Source of the DNA: Silurus meridionalis
Lineage: Eukaryota > Chordata > Actinopteri > Siluriformes > Siluridae
DNA: 64,000 nucleotides
Direction: 5' to 3'
Assembly (NCBI RefSeq): GCF_014805685.1
Contig: NC_060892.1
Location: 11,117,490 to 11,181,489, forward strand
Shown here: piece by piece, positions 47,796 through 61,023 of the stretch
How positions within the stretch are numbered: position 1 is the stretch's first letter
Layout of the letters: each line of letters starts with the position of its first letter
Position numbers and translations under genes: made by a program
Notes under the pieces: generated by a model
Told to the model about the DNA's origin: nothing
The model's input: only the letters and a program-made list of their open reading frames with translations
Database searches by the model: none

Positions 47796-48639
47796 TCTGG
47801 ACAATGTTGAGAAACGTCAGACTTTTTCACACATGAAACCCACATTTGCCTATTATATATATATTTTTTATTAAACATTGTTGCTTGAATTTCTTTCTTC
47901 TCTCTGATGATTAGTTAGTAACAGTTGTTGCTTTTATTATGACGATAATATTGCAACTGCTTGTGGTCATGCCGATGAAGTTACACAATTAAATTTTTAA
48001 CTAACAGAAGGGGGATGAGATAAACACAGTGAACATGACTCCATTTATACGTAGCAGGAATAAGCTTTACTGCAGTGAATCAGGGCCCGAATGAGATTCC
48101 AGATTAGACGTGGGATGTGTTAATGGCTTTACATTTTACACTGTTGTGCCAACATGAGCTTCCAACATGAGAATCAGCAATGAGAATCAGTCAAACTTTA
48201 AATAAGTGTTCATACGGCTTGGTAAGGCTTCTACTTGACTGTCCAGTCTGAAGCACAACCTCCTCTCTAGGCCACTTGGGAAGGGAGGGGTGTATGGGGG
48301 GGTGTTCGGTCTTGCTCTAATCTAGGTCAGATAAAAAAGAAAAATGAATCCATTTGGTGGAAAGGAGACATCTGGACACATGCCTTTACTAACCTCAAAC
48401 ATTAAGGGGGGGCTGTCTGCTCATATGAACTTTGACCTTGCAAACTGGTAGGCTGTGCCATTTTGGCTGAATGGGGGTGAGGGAATTTTTTTCATAAGAA
48501 CTCGTGTTCATAAGCTTTGGGGTTCTGACTTTTTACGATACTCTCTCTCATCTCTGTCTGGGTTTTCCCCCATGCTAAATTTCCTGTGAGGCATATTTCA
48601 AGGTAGTCAGCTGTGAAAGTTCTGACGCACCTCTGGGCT

Positions 48640-48679
<40 letters not shown>

Positions 48680-49273
48680 TATGTACTTGCACAGCATGGC
48701 TCTATTTAAATAGACTGATTGAAATAAGCCAAGCAGAATTGTCGAGTCAGCAAGGCCGCTAGCTGTTAGCTCCCTCCCGTCTGTGATAAGGCCACATAGC
48801 TCATTTGTTTGACCTGCTCATGCCATTCATTCACACTCCTGAACAAGCTTATGCTCTGTCTCACACAAACAGGTTTTACACTCTACATTCATTGTCTGGG
48901 ACTCTACTGTATGTGTTCCAAGTAAAGTATTATAATTCTTTTATTTGCATTTGTTCTTTTTTGCTTTTTTTCCCTTGTAATCTCACATAAGGTGACTTTA
49001 TTCTAGACAGCAGTAAACACACTATTCAGTCTAATAAGAAGTACAGCAGTGTCAGGTAACGGGTGAAAAATAGTCTGTGAATGACACAAAAGAATTGGAA
49101 AAATGAGGCTAAAGTTTCTAAAGCACTGAGGTGTATCAGAGATCTGGAGATAAGGAAAGTTACTCTGGATTTCAAAACACATCTTTCTGACTTTTAACAG
49201 AAAAAAAAGTCATGCTGTTATTTGCAGTCAGCCTCAAAGCTGATGTGTATATTAGTTTCTACACTTGAATATA

Positions 49274-49276
<3 letters not shown>
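47796..49276. other. non-genic; GT microsatellite inside
   Basis: Holds a clean GT run at 48644-48678 and otherwise complex, non-coding sequence. The part at about 48230-48640 has the most balanced composition. Confidence 0.45.

Positions 49277-49337
<61 letters not shown>
49277..49337. repeat. (AT)n microsatellite
   Basis: An AT run of about 30 units. Confidence 0.97.
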
Positions 49338-49343
<6 letters not shown>

Positions 49344-50814
49344 GGGCTTACAGTAATAACTATATATCAACTGTTTAAACTTTTAAAATAGCAAGATTTA
49401 CATATCCCTCTGGTTTCCCACAGTTTGATGAATTCATCATAATTATGGAATAACATTCTTAAAATTTGTAAAAATATGAAATCTAAATTAACAAAGTAAA
49501 ATATGTGCATATTTGTAAGCCAGTCTGTAGTTCCTCTGAGCTTTTACCCAGACAATAATACAGTTCTTGCTTAGTCATTTTCCTCATTGCAAAATCTTAG
49601 CACCCAATGTTTCGAAACACTGTCACGTGGTTGTCACCAGAAACAGTCTCATAGATAATCTAGTCATGTTGTCATAGCATTGTCAATGTACAAATAAGGG
49701 CTGATCTCATTGCATTGACCACATACAAATAAGGGTGGATCTTATTTAAAATTGGGTCAGTGTTTACAGAGAGGACATGTGACCGACTGAGAGTGACTGT
49801 AAGCCTGCCTTACTGGGTTGCTTGTTCCTTAGCTGATCATTGTAAAACACATGCACAAGCACATTCCCACAAAGAACTTTCATCAAGCTTTTGTCATGCC
49901 TTTTTACTTTTGTAACATGCAGGTTCGCATGGTGAAGTTCACCAGTCCTGAGAGGACAGATGGAAAAGAAGTAATTTGCACAGCCTGGGAGGCTATTCAA
50001 AGTGGAACACTGATAAATATCTGACGCAATGCTCAGCGCTGTAGTTAAAGTCGGTCTACCCAGAAACAGTGATAAGGTGGGTTTAATGTTTAACAGTACT
50101 ATGAGGAAAGGTTAGTGAGATCCGCTCCAGATAGCGCTAATCATTCATGATTCATCTAGTTGTTAGGAGACTGAGATGGTGTAGTAGATGGTGTGGACAC
50201 AGCACTTAAATGGCAAGAGCAACCCTTTGGCCTTTTGCTGTGACGTATTTTTTGCACCATATATACGTGGTGGCTTCTGTAGAACTAAAAGATCCTATCA
50301 GCAACTTAATCTGTCCAGCCTTGCTGGGATACTAAGAGCTGTAGCCAAGCCCAAACTCTTAATCTTTTTGTTTACGTGGCCGCTTCTAAACGATGAAAAG
50401 GAGATTATGCGCTCCGCTTTCATTTCCCCATCCAGTGTGTGATTACTGTAATTATTTATTGCCTTGTAATGGAAATGCAAACCTGTTCTGTTTGTTTGCA
50501 AATGCTTTCCAGCTAGTTCAGCATAACTCCGTGACAAAAGGTCATCTCCTGTATGCTAAGCACACCCGCCCTGTTACACATCCGCACGTACATGCACACA
50601 TACACACACAAACTGACCTGCAAACAACAATCCCTTTACCCTGGGCAGACTGACCTCGTCACGGCTGTAAGTAGAGCCGTGAGTCACGAGTTGCAAAATG
50701 CAGGACGTGTAATCATATTACTCCAGCTTATCTGTCTCGTCAAGGGCACCTAGTGTACTTTGCTCCCCATTCTTGCCTCTGCGTATGTGTCTGTGTGTCT
50801 GTGTGTCTGTGTTT

Positions 50815-50816
<2 letters not shown>
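49338..50816. other. non-genic block, possible regulatory DNA
   Basis: The first part is AT-rich. The part at about 49780-50760 is more complex and free of transposons. No coding exon recognised. Confidence 0.3.

Positions 50817-50870
<54 letters not shown>
50817..50870. repeat. (GT)n microsatellite, about 27 units
   Basis: A clean GT run preceded by interrupted GTGTCT words. Confidence 0.97.
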
Positions 50871-50876
<6 letters not shown>

Positions 50877-53665
50877 TGAAAGAGCATTAGATAATGGCTG
50901 ACTGGGAAAGGATTACAATAGAGTTGAAACCCTGTTTTTATTTAATCGGAATTTTTTTTTTTTTTCCCCCAAGCCTCACTTATCACTTAACCACTTAAAC
51001 CGCAGCCCTACAATGATTCCCTTAATTTTAATTCGTATTAAAGATTTCATTAAATGCTTATTATTCCATTACACCATATTAATCAGTAACTGGTATGAAT
51101 TGTTCACTAACTTTAGTCAGAATAGTGTAAAAAGGTGTGTACAGTGGTTATTAGATTCTAGGTCTGTCAATGCTTTCAGGTGTAAAATACACTGAGATTT
51201 GCTGTGAGAAAAAGATGGACGACATTTGGTGTGATGCAGCCCCACTCGTAAAAGAGAATGTCCTGAAGTGTGCTATTTTTCTTATACCAGTTTCTTATAA
51301 CTGTTTTTGTGGTACATTTTTATATTTACATTAAAAATAGCAATGTAACATTTTGTCCATTTACAATTACTTGAAAGTTGTGGAATGACCCCGAAACACG
51401 TTAGTAATAAGTAATTAGTAATAAGACTAAAAAAATGCAGCTTTTCATGTTCCTGATAAACTGGACAACTTGATGACTTTTTAGTAACAAGTACTTTTAC
51501 TGCTTACTGTTACAAAAAATGCTAATGCTGAAGACTCCTATCATAAATGTTATTGCATGTCTCTTTACAGAAAGATTTACCATGTAAGTGCTTATAGGCT
51601 GTGGTATAATTATGCTATATAAAGTAATAACATTCAGTTCAATCAGTACTAGTCAATAACACATGATGAGTAATACTGTGAATAATATGTATGACATCAC
51701 ATAATCTTAAACACAAATTAGCTAATGGAGTATTTTGTGTATCAGCGTATTTTGCATGTATTTAAATTTCATATTACTGTTCTTGGATTATACTGTATGT
51801 ATCCCCTGAGTATCGTTTTTGGTAACTGTTTAACTAAAGACCCTGAGAGGACTTTGGAGCCACACGCAGAGCTTTAGCAGATAAAGCAGAATGCACTGAG
51901 GGGGTTAGATAGCAATAACTCTGACAGAGCCAGGTGACTATTGCTGAATGAGAAGCCAGCAGACTGACAGGACCCACTGGCTTTCTGCTTGGCTTATCCA
52001 GGTCCAGGCTGCCACTCAGATCTCCTCCAGTAAGCCACAACCTGAGCACTTCTAATGTAAGCACCTTGAGACATAAACACTGCTAGAACTCAATGCTAGC
52101 AAGCTACTCCATTAACACCTAGTTATAAAGCATAAAAAAAACAAAAAAAACCTGCAAATTTTGTACTGTCCAAGTCCAAGTGCTCCAATGTATTCTCCCA
52201 TGTGTAATACAAGAACTTAATTACCTCTTGTTTGGGTCTTTGCCAGTGCTACATGCAAAGTAATGCTACAAGCAAAAGCAAGGTATATTCATGCTGCAGA
52301 CTATGCCGAAAGGAAGCGGGAACGTAGATGAATTAACGATAATACATGCAAATGTTTGCAGGATGAGAGAAAGAACATGGTAAGAATCTTTCCATCTGTT
52401 ATCAATGTCAGACCTGATAAAGACCAGGGGGTTAACTGCTGCGGTTCACATCGTACAGCATCGCAGGCAAAACTCCAGTCAGGGGCCAATGACAGATGCA
52501 AAGAGGAAGCCAGGAAACAGCTCCAGATGCTTGGAAACGAGAAGTTGATTCATGAGTGATGTATCGCAGAGGTTTTCTTAACACAAATACTAGAAGAGGG
52601 GGCATCTTGTTTTTACTAGAATCTTGTTTCTTAAAACTAAGAAACAGTGAGCACCAAAAATTATGAGTTGCTATAGGAGCTTGTATTTTTGAGAATTTCA
52701 GAGATTATATTCAAACAAATTCGTCAAAAGACAATAGGAACTGCACATCAAAAAAATAATATTAAAACTATATAGGCTATATTTGTAATTGGATGATTAT
52801 TGTTTATATTACATACCATGATTTGTGCACAATATTGGTATTATGGAACAGTATCCCTAAAGTCTCCAGGGTCAATCTTCAGGACAAAGGTACTGTATTC
52901 TTTGTAACATTTTTTCCAATCTAAACAAGAAATGGCGATTTGTAGCTGCTATATCAGAATTAGTGTGTTTCTTGGACGTTCCACATCACTGAATGTAACG
53001 GATGGATAATGGATAAATGCTGTAATTGTTAGCAAGGTTCTAGATAATAATAGGATTAAAAATGCTTTGAGTATTGTGCTATTGATTAAGTCAGGATCAA
53101 CAGTTATCTCAATATGAAAATGTATTAATTTAGTCTTCTTTCCACAAAATGTAGAATTTCATGCAGCGTTGACACAGTGGACAGATTAAAGTAATAATGT
53201 AAGTAAATCAGATCTTCTCTAAGCCTCTTGCTGTTTTCCAAGATGAAGTGTCATCTTGCTGAACAGTCCATCCTCCCTAACCAAGCCGTGAAGGCCAATA
53301 AAGTACAGCATGGCAGCATTTGATGTCAGAAGGAGACAGAAAGAGAGAGACATGGGGCTGTCTGGACATTACATAAGCTGTCATTATTTGCTGGGTCTTG
53401 CTCTGAGGCTTAGTTACGTCACAGAGAGCGATGCTGTGCCTGTGTTATTTTTGGAGATCATATGAAAACTGCTCATTTCAGTTACCTGTACCATGAGTAG
53501 CTGAGACGGCAAGGAACCTGAGGAGAAACAATCAAAAGCAAAGACAACAGTAATAGACAACGAGACAGAAAAGAGGAGGGGAGGGGGAAAAAGAAAACAG
53601 CAGTTCATCTAAGGTTTTGTTGATGATTTTAACATTTTGCTCACAGAAGCTCTGAGCTTGCACAT
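50871..53665. other. non-genic, nothing specific recognised
   Basis: Mostly AT-rich, with balanced parts at about 51840-52060 and 52290-52560. No gene, RNA or transposon supported. Confidence 0.45.
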
Positions 53666-53680
53666 GAGAGAGAGAGAGAG

Positions 53681-54318
53681 TTATGTGTCAGGGAAAATTA
53701 TGTGTCAGTAACATTCATATTCAAAGTCATCATTGGTTTTACTTTTCCTCTAATTTTAATATTTTCTGTTTTCTTAGGTCATTTGTAAAAATGAGAAAAA
53801 GTCTTACTATACTGTAGCTGCATTAAATTATGTTATGTTTGTTGTACAGACAGATACTTCAGGTTTGACCCAAATAAAGGGCCTGCCTAATAATATCTTG
53901 GGAGAATGCTGTCTACCTTGCTAGCTGCCTTCCATTTGGAGCTGGAAACAACCTTCTCATAATCCTAGAATAAATGTATTGCTCAAGGCTAAATCCAGTA
54001 GTATACAGTTCATCCATGCACTCTTCCTGAATAAACCCTTTTCTCTCCTTGTTTTTTTTATTTATATCTAGAGGATTTTGCAACCTATCATGTTTTTTGT
54101 TTTGTTTTGTTTGTTGTTTTTTTTTTGTTTTTGCTGTCTGCTAAGTTCAGCGCCTGCAGATGTGGCACATCTGGATCCAGGAAAGACTTGTTTTGCGGCA
54201 CTTCTCCAACGTTCCGCTCTCCAGGCTGCCATGGCAACAGCAGAATGTTTGGCAGCGAGCCGTAAATGGCCTGATGAATAACGGAGAACTTGAGTGAGAA
54301 ATAGAGAGAGAGAGAGAG
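53681..54318. repeat. tandem duplication, copy 1 (638 bp)
   Basis: Runs from 'ttatgtgtcaggg' to the end of a GA microsatellite and is repeated at once by 54319-54973. The first two thirds are AT-rich. The last 190 bp are complex and include GCTGCCATGGCAAC (54225-54238), a near-consensus RFX X-box. A GA run (53666-53680) also precedes it, so both junctions are GA runs. Confidence 0.95.
54225..54238. promoter_or_regulatory. RFX X-box-like motif, copy 1
   Basis: GCTGCCATGGCAAC differs at one position from the palindromic X-box GTTGCCATGGCAAC. It lies in the complex part of the duplicated unit. Confidence 0.45.
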
Positions 54319-54942
54319 TTATGTGTCAGGAAAATTATGTGTCAGTAACATTCATATTCAAAGTCATCATTGGTTTTACTTTTCCTCTAATTTTAATATT
54401 TTCTGTTTTCTTAGGTCATTTGTAAAAATGAGAAAAAGTCTTACTATACTGTAGCTGCATTAAATTATGTTATGTTTGTTGTACAGACAGATACTTCAGG
54501 TTTGACCCAAATAAAGGGCCTGCCTAATAATATCTTGGGAGAATGCTGTCTACCTTGCTAGCTGCCTTCCATTTGGAGCTGGAAACAACCTTCTCATAAT
54601 CCTAGAATAAATGTATTGCTCAAGGCTAAATCCAGTAGTATACAGTTCATCCATGCACTCTTCCTGAATAAACCCTTTTCTCTCCTTGTTTTTTTTATTT
54701 ATATCTAGAGGATTTTGCAACCTATCATGTTTTTTGTTTTGTTTTGTTTGTTGTTTTTTTTTTTTGTTTTTTTGCTGTCTGCTAAGTTCAGCGCCTGCAG
54801 ATGTGGCACATCTGGATCCAGGAAAGACTTGTTTTTGCGGCACTTCTCCAACGTTCCGCTCTCCAGGCTGCCATGGCAACAGCAGAATGTTTGGCAGCGA
54901 GCCGTAAATGGCCTGATGAATAACGGAGAACTTGAGTGAGAA

Positions 54943-54973
<31 letters not shown>
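54319..54973. repeat. tandem duplication, copy 2 (655 bp)
   Basis: By eye it matches copy 1 except for homopolymer lengths (G run near 54328, T runs near 54754-54775, T run near 54832) and the length of the closing GA run. Offset between copies is 638 at the left and 642 at the right. Confidence 0.95.
54867..54880. promoter_or_regulatory. RFX X-box-like motif, copy 2
   Basis: The same GCTGCCATGGCAAC as at 54225-54238, 642 bp downstream, duplicated with its host unit. Confidence 0.45.
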
Positions 54974-54977
<4 letters not shown>

Positions 54978-57900
54978 AAAACAGAGAGTGCAGAAAAGTG
55001 GGAGAGGTAGCGAGCTCTCAGTAGTCTGGCCCATGTCCAGGGCAGCCATAATGCGGAGGCTGAAATGAGGCCCGTGGCAGAACACCAGGTCTCAGAGAAC
55101 AAAGATGTGTGCTTCTGACGCCGGCGACTGAGGCCCCGCTTGGCAGCATCCACCCTTTCCCAGCAGCCTTTGCCTTGGCAGCTTGCCGCTATCCTTTCCA
55201 GGCCTGCAAAGAGGATTGGAGCAAGAGAGAGGGAGTAAAAGAAAGAGAGAGAGAGAAAAAGAGAGAGAGAGAGAGAGAGATTTTATGTGACATCACCTCC
55301 TCCTCTTCAGTCTCGAGTGGAAAGCTATTCAACACTCAACCCCACAAAGTGCACCATTTTATATCTGGCTCCTTTCATCTCCTAAATGGTGTGTGTGTTT
55401 GTGTGGGGGGTGTCTTTGGGCGTGCCTATTCCAGACTTTTGGGTGTGCCTCTCCTAGCCTTTTCTAAAGCCACTGTTTTGAAAAATGCTAGACACATCCT
55501 TGGCCTTAATACAATAAGAATCTGCTGTAACTATTCATTATTATTCATTCTTTTTTCTTTCAGAATCGAGAAAATATATTCATTCAGAAATAGCCTCAAT
55601 GCTTCTTTAAATAATAATCACATGGTAATAATCAAATGATCCCTTGCATTTAGGTTTAAAAAATCTAACGATCCTGCATGGGTAAATTGCTTCTATGATT
55701 GGGTTGTTCTTCAGATTTTCCACGTACTCGAGTGAAACCTTTTGAATTGAACTCAGCCATATGTTGATTGGTGCAGCTCAATACCACTACCTTGTTGCAT
55801 TGTTGCATGCATCACAATGAACAGAGACACACAGGCGAGATCTGACTAAATAGATTTCTTCTCGCAAATTAGATGCTCCTGTTTATGTCGACATCCAGTT
55901 CTTTTCTGCATTGATCTGTTTACGGGGTGTCGTGATCTGCCAATAGTCATATATTCTCTCTGTGCTGCACCCTGGGAGAGGAGTATTTCACTCGGCTCTG
56001 TCCTTCGGCGCCCTAGAAGTGGAGGTGACGCTGCGATTTAGTGCTTGCCCACTCAGCGACTGGAGCCAGCCAGGCTGAAATGTGGCGCATGCTTTCCAAT
56101 CACCTTAAATCACACACTGGCCTGTGGATTTTGCTTTGAGTGAGTAAATAAAACCAGGTCCATTAGTGGAACAAGGGCTTCATATGGTTAAGCATGTAGC
56201 AGGATGTTGCACTTTATTTTTCATGATCTGTGGAAAAGACCCCTGGCCTTGTTGCCTGAAACTCTAGCACAAGTGTGTTTGTGTATATGTGTATGTTTGC
56301 TTGCTTGCTACTTCACTGGAGGTCTGCAGAGCTGAACGCGGAAAGCAATCATAATGTTGTAAACAGGAAGCGGTTAGTCACACAGGCTATCCTGATAAGG
56401 CTGTGGTTGCCATAGCGACGCTTTCCGGTGGAAGGAGTAGGCCGATGAGAAAAGTGACTCATGCTGGGCAAGAAGGGCTCTCCGAAAGATTACATCATTC
56501 ATATGTTCTTACTTCTTCAATATGTTCATACACGGGTCTGCAGGGCCACTGGCAGATCACTGGAGAGAGTGTAGTGTGTGTTTGTTTGATCAGTTATAGT
56601 CAACTTTGTGATACAGAATGCAAAAAAAATTATTACATCATGTCATGGATGCACTTAAATGTCATGAGCACTGCTGTTGAGTCATTGGCAGCAGACACTT
56701 CAGATAACTTGCAAGATGTTTTCAGTGTCTGGGACATCAAAGCTGTGTGTCATGTTCAGAATTCTTAATTACAGTTACGTGTCATTAAAAATTTAATGGC
56801 TTCAACACATCAAAGGAATGCACTACAAAGCTATTTGTTCAATTATTAAAGAAAAGCGGTGAGTTGTCGGCAAAGAGAAAGAGTGAAACGGTGCTGGCGC
56901 TATACCTGCTTCCTGTAGTCCCACGTTACGCCTGCTCAGATCAGATTACTCATTTCAGAGATTGCATCTTATTCCAGTAAGGCACTCAAAAAAAAAAAAA
57001 AAGCTTCAGAACGTGGTCTTTAAAACTGATGCATGTGTAACCAGCAAGCAGGCGGCAGGTTGAAGCAATCTGGTACTGCATTACCATCCAAGAAACATAT
57101 GGTGAACAGGAGTGGAGTAAACAGCACGTGGATGTGGCTGTGATTAAACTAATCACTGTTAGGTCTCCATTCATACTTGCAATGGATGTTATAGACTAGC
57201 TGGTGATCATCTGATCCTTTCCTACCACCACTACCAGCCAACCCAGCCCAGTGGTAGACTGGTGGACTTCCTCCGGTGTGAATCAGCAATGCCAATTATA
57301 CAGGCTGCCTGTCAGGCTGTGTGTGCGAACTGTTTGTATGGCCAACAATTCCAGGAAGCCTCCTAAGGGGCAGACACATGGTAGAGTGTGGAACCTTGAA
57401 TTAAGAGTTCATTCAAACTGCTGCACTGCTTTTCCTTTGTGGTTGCATACACTCCACAGTGCCCTGTTTTCATTTTTTCGGTAGAGAAAAGTTTGAGCGG
57501 TTCGTTCAAGTATAACAACTCTCTGCAAATTTTGGGTTTTACCATTACAATAATAATCATGCTGCTTGAACAATAACAAAAAAATGTATAAAAAAGATCA
57601 ACCTTCCAGGCAGTAGATTTTTTTTTTTTTTTTTAGAAGTAAATATAATTTTCAATTTTGGTAACATTGTCTGTATTATATCCTTTGGCAAATGGCTGCC
57701 TTAATCCCATCATGTCTACAAGACTGGCTTGTACTTAAATCTGTGTGTTTGTGGATCATGTACCATGAAGTCTGCAAAATGAATGTTTAATAGTGCAAAA
57801 AAGATTCATAAATAGAACAACAGATTCCACGTCAAGGCATTATACTAAAGGCGGCGGATGACGGTGGAGGTACATCTACTCAAAACAAATCTGTCACGGT

Positions 57901-58100
57901 TAAGGGATGTCCCTAACCTAACCCACCCAGGCTTATCTAACCATCTGACTAGGGGGTTTACCCTTGTAGGCTCATTGGCATGTCAGAAGGGCAAAGCCAC
58001 TGCAAAGGAATTCCTAGGCTGGAAACCTGTGTGTAAGCAAATATGTGTTCAGATCACTCTGTGCATAGAATTATAATAAAATATTTAAATAGAATTTATA
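54974..58100. other. non-genic, mostly balanced composition, possible regulatory DNA
   Basis: Complex sequence follows the duplication (about 55000-55310, with a GA run near 55240-55280). Further complex blocks lie at about 55960-56470 and 56870-57130. AT-rich sequence dominates after 57480. No coding exon is recognisable. Confidence 0.3.
56402..56419. promoter_or_regulatory. RUNX-like site abutting an RFX X-box-like motif
   Basis: TGTGGTT (56402-56408) overlaps GTTGCCATAGCGAC (56406-56419), the latter two changes from the X-box palindrome. Motif reading only. Confidence 0.4.
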
Positions 58101-58104
58101 TCAT

Positions 58105-58260
58105 AACACAATGTTATATTCTTAAGTCTGATTGGTCAGAAGGGGTTGATTTACCCAAAGCAGCAGATCTTACAGTAGTATTGGATGTCATACAAATAAG
58201 AGATGTTCATTCGAATTCATGAAAAGGATTGCCTTCATAACTTGACAGTAATGCTTTCTG
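58105..58260 (+). repeat. fragment of an interspersed fish repeat
   Basis: 'ttaagtctgattggtcagaa' then 'ggggttgattta' and 'agcagatcttacagtagt' follow the word order of a fish repeat also present in reverse at 29990-30110. Confidence 0.5.
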
Positions 58261-58950
58261 CCACATGAGAGTCTTCAGGACACAGGACTTTATGATTCCT
58301 TTTGTTCCGGTATCATGAAAAGCTGAGATGCTGTTAAGGGACTGTCATAACAGGAAAAACTTGTTTTGCAGACAATTCACACCTCAATGCTGACCAATAC
58401 AAATATAACATGTTGATCATTAATCAAATGTAATAATCAAATTGCTGTGGTAAATAAGCTATAAGACAATATACGAATTTAAGGTGGTAACTAAGGGAGC
58501 TAAGCTGAATCACTTCTCTCTACCTCTCTCATTGATACTAATAATAATGATAATTACTATAATACAAAAATAAACTGTTATGTGTCTGTGTCTGCATATT
58601 TGAATGTATTTATATTTTTGTAAGTGTATAATTGTGTGGTTTATCTTGCTTCATTTACTTATTCATATCCTTGTTATTTTCAGTGATATCTCTTTGTCAT
58701 TTTTATTTGTGCCTTTGAGAGCACTCCACCTAACATTTCCAAAGTATTTACGTAATGCATTCTTTGTATCTTTGTTGCAGATATTTGTTTCAACAAAAAA
58801 AGTGTCCTTGCTATTTGCCACAAATTGCTGGCCGTGAGCAGAATGTACTTTGTACAGTATGCAAAGCGTGTAGTCTGTCGCTATATTTGACTGTTTTGCC
58901 CGAGGCGGTACAGAAACGGAACACGTTGTTCAGCGACGTGGCCGTGTGTG

Positions 58951-58984
<34 letters not shown>

Positions 58985-59984
58985 AGTCGCTGCTGACTAG
59001 TGCGTTTGAGGCGGAAGAGAACTGCATGTCGTAATTCTACTCTACAGAGAGCTGCAGCTTCGTTTAGTCAGCTGGAGCTGAAATGAGAGCAGCGAAAATG
59101 CTTATGTAAGAGGCAGATCTGATCCGAATTACTGACTAATGTCGACGTAAAATCTGCTTTGCCTCATAAAACACCAAAAGCTGACAAGACAATAGATAAT
59201 AGAGCTCCTCTATATGATGTAGAATCAAGCTCATTTCAGCATCAAATTAATATTGCAATTTCGAGATGACGTTTAAATATATGAGGTCTAGAGAAAACTA
59301 TATGCTGCTCTGAGGTGCCAGTAAAGAGCTGGTGTGAAGTGTGAATTGTTTGATGACGTCTAAAACCATAACATCTCACTTCCTCATAAGTGAAGTCATC
59401 GGTGCTGTTTTTACTTTCAGGTGGTGCTTCTGAGAAGGCAAACACACACACACAAAATACATATTGCAAACAATAGTGCTAGACAGCCAGGAAAGAACCC
59501 TACATTAATCATAACCTAGCTAAAACAATGGCTAATTATGGCCAATTTAAATTAGCCAGGTCTTTTAAACAAGGTGAAAGTACACATGGATTCAGCCAAC
59601 GCAGAAAAAACATGCTTCAATCACAGCCCAAAACTATGATGTGCAGTTTATTTCCTAATTGGGAAGACAGTCCAAAATAATTCATCGTTCAAATATTTCC
59701 ATTTTTCTAGCTCAAGACAAATTGCTAGTGAGTTGCTGACTGTAGTTAATTGTATCTTAAAAAAAGAGGTCAGATTGATTAATCACAGACATTTGTGAGC
59801 TGAATCTGTTTGTCACATGTTAAGCACGTGGAAACAAAATATTATATATTTTGGCAAAAAGAAAATTGTGTTATCCACAGAAGCACTTTTTGCACTACAT
59901 TGTGTTCTTATATTCACTCCCAGGTATAGTTTTCCAGTTTACAGTACTGTATAACCAAGTATACAGTAGGTTTACTGGTCGGCG
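58261..59984. other. non-genic; GT microsatellite inside
   Basis: Contains a GT run with one interruption at 58944-58983 and otherwise AT-rich or mixed sequence; no gene recognised. Confidence 0.45.
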
Positions 59985-60222
59985 CTATCTTGGTTTTGTG
60001 TCTTGTCTTGTCTTGTGTTGTCTGTACTGTTTTTTGTCTGCACTGTTTGCACTAGGTTGCACTTGATGCACTTTATGTAGCTTGTGTTGTGTTGTAGCTT
60101 TATGTTATTGTTTAGTGTAGCACCAGGGTTCCGGAGAAACGTTGTCTCTTTTTACTGTGTACTGTGTACCACTGTGTATAGTAGAAATGACAATAAAAGC
60201 CTCTTGACTTGACTTGACTTGC
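59985..60222 (+). mobile_element. 3' end of a LINE-like non-LTR retrotransposon
   Basis: 'gttccggagaaacgttgtct', 'actgtgtactgtgtac' and 'gaaatgacaataaaagcctc' lead into a tandem CTTGA/TTGAC tail at about 60203-60222. Non-LTR elements of the L2/CR1 type end in short tandem repeats instead of poly(A), and this 3' word order is common in fish genomes. No coding part is present, so the copy is a 5'-truncated insertion. Confidence 0.6.
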
Positions 60223-60294
60223 TAGCATCCATTCCAGGATATGTGAGAACTATCTAGTGGATAAGATTTAGGGAAAATATGTATATAAACATCA

Positions 60295-60296
<2 letters not shown>

Positions 60297-60379
<83 letters not shown>
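60297..60379. repeat. (AT)n microsatellite, about 41 units
   Basis: The longest AT run in the window, just downstream of the LINE-like tail. Confidence 0.97.
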
Positions 60380-60382
<3 letters not shown>

Positions 60383-60420
60383 AATTTACAAAAGTGAGTA
60401 CAAACCAAGTTTCAGCAACC

Positions 60421-60468
60421 ATTTTAGTACACACTTTAGTACACATTTTAGTACACATTTTAGTACAT
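60421..60468. repeat. 12-bp tandem repeat, 4 units
   Basis: The unit ATTTTAGTACAC is repeated four times with one or two changes per unit. Confidence 0.9.
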
Positions 60469-60981
60469 ACAAAGGAACGATATTATAGAAATGAAACTTG
60501 GATATACTTTCGAGTAGTCAATGTGCAGCTTTATAGCAGTACAGATTTACTGTCCACTGAAAATACCTCAACATACAGCTATTATTGTCAAAATAGCTGG
60601 CAACAAAAAAGTGAGTACCCCCATAAGTAAACATGTCAATATTTTATAATAATGTGTCAATATTTTGTGTGAGCAGCATTGTTATCTAGCACTGCCACTC
60701 CTCTATAATTACATCAAAGAGCTGCATTAATTAGATTTATTCTATTGTATTTTTATAAAATATAATTTATTATTTTACCAAGCAGGCATTTAATTTAAAA
60801 TTGTTTTAAAAATGTAAAATGTTGATCACAAATGTACATAATAATAATTAGTAAAAAAACAAGAAGCAATGTTATGTTTTGCATTTCTTCCCCCTAACCG
60901 TCCCGAAATGTAACCAGACCGTGACTTAAAAACCGAGATACACTCTGAATCATGAATTTTGTGTATGTTACGCCTAATATA

Positions 60982-60983
<2 letters not shown>

Positions 60984-61020
<37 letters not shown>
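60984..61020. repeat. (AT)n microsatellite, host of the Tc1 insertion at 61021
   Basis: A TA run that stops at the left end of the Tc1-derived element; a short TATATGATATATG stretch continues at the right end (61569-61582). Confidence 0.9.
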
Positions 61021-61023
<3 letters not shown>

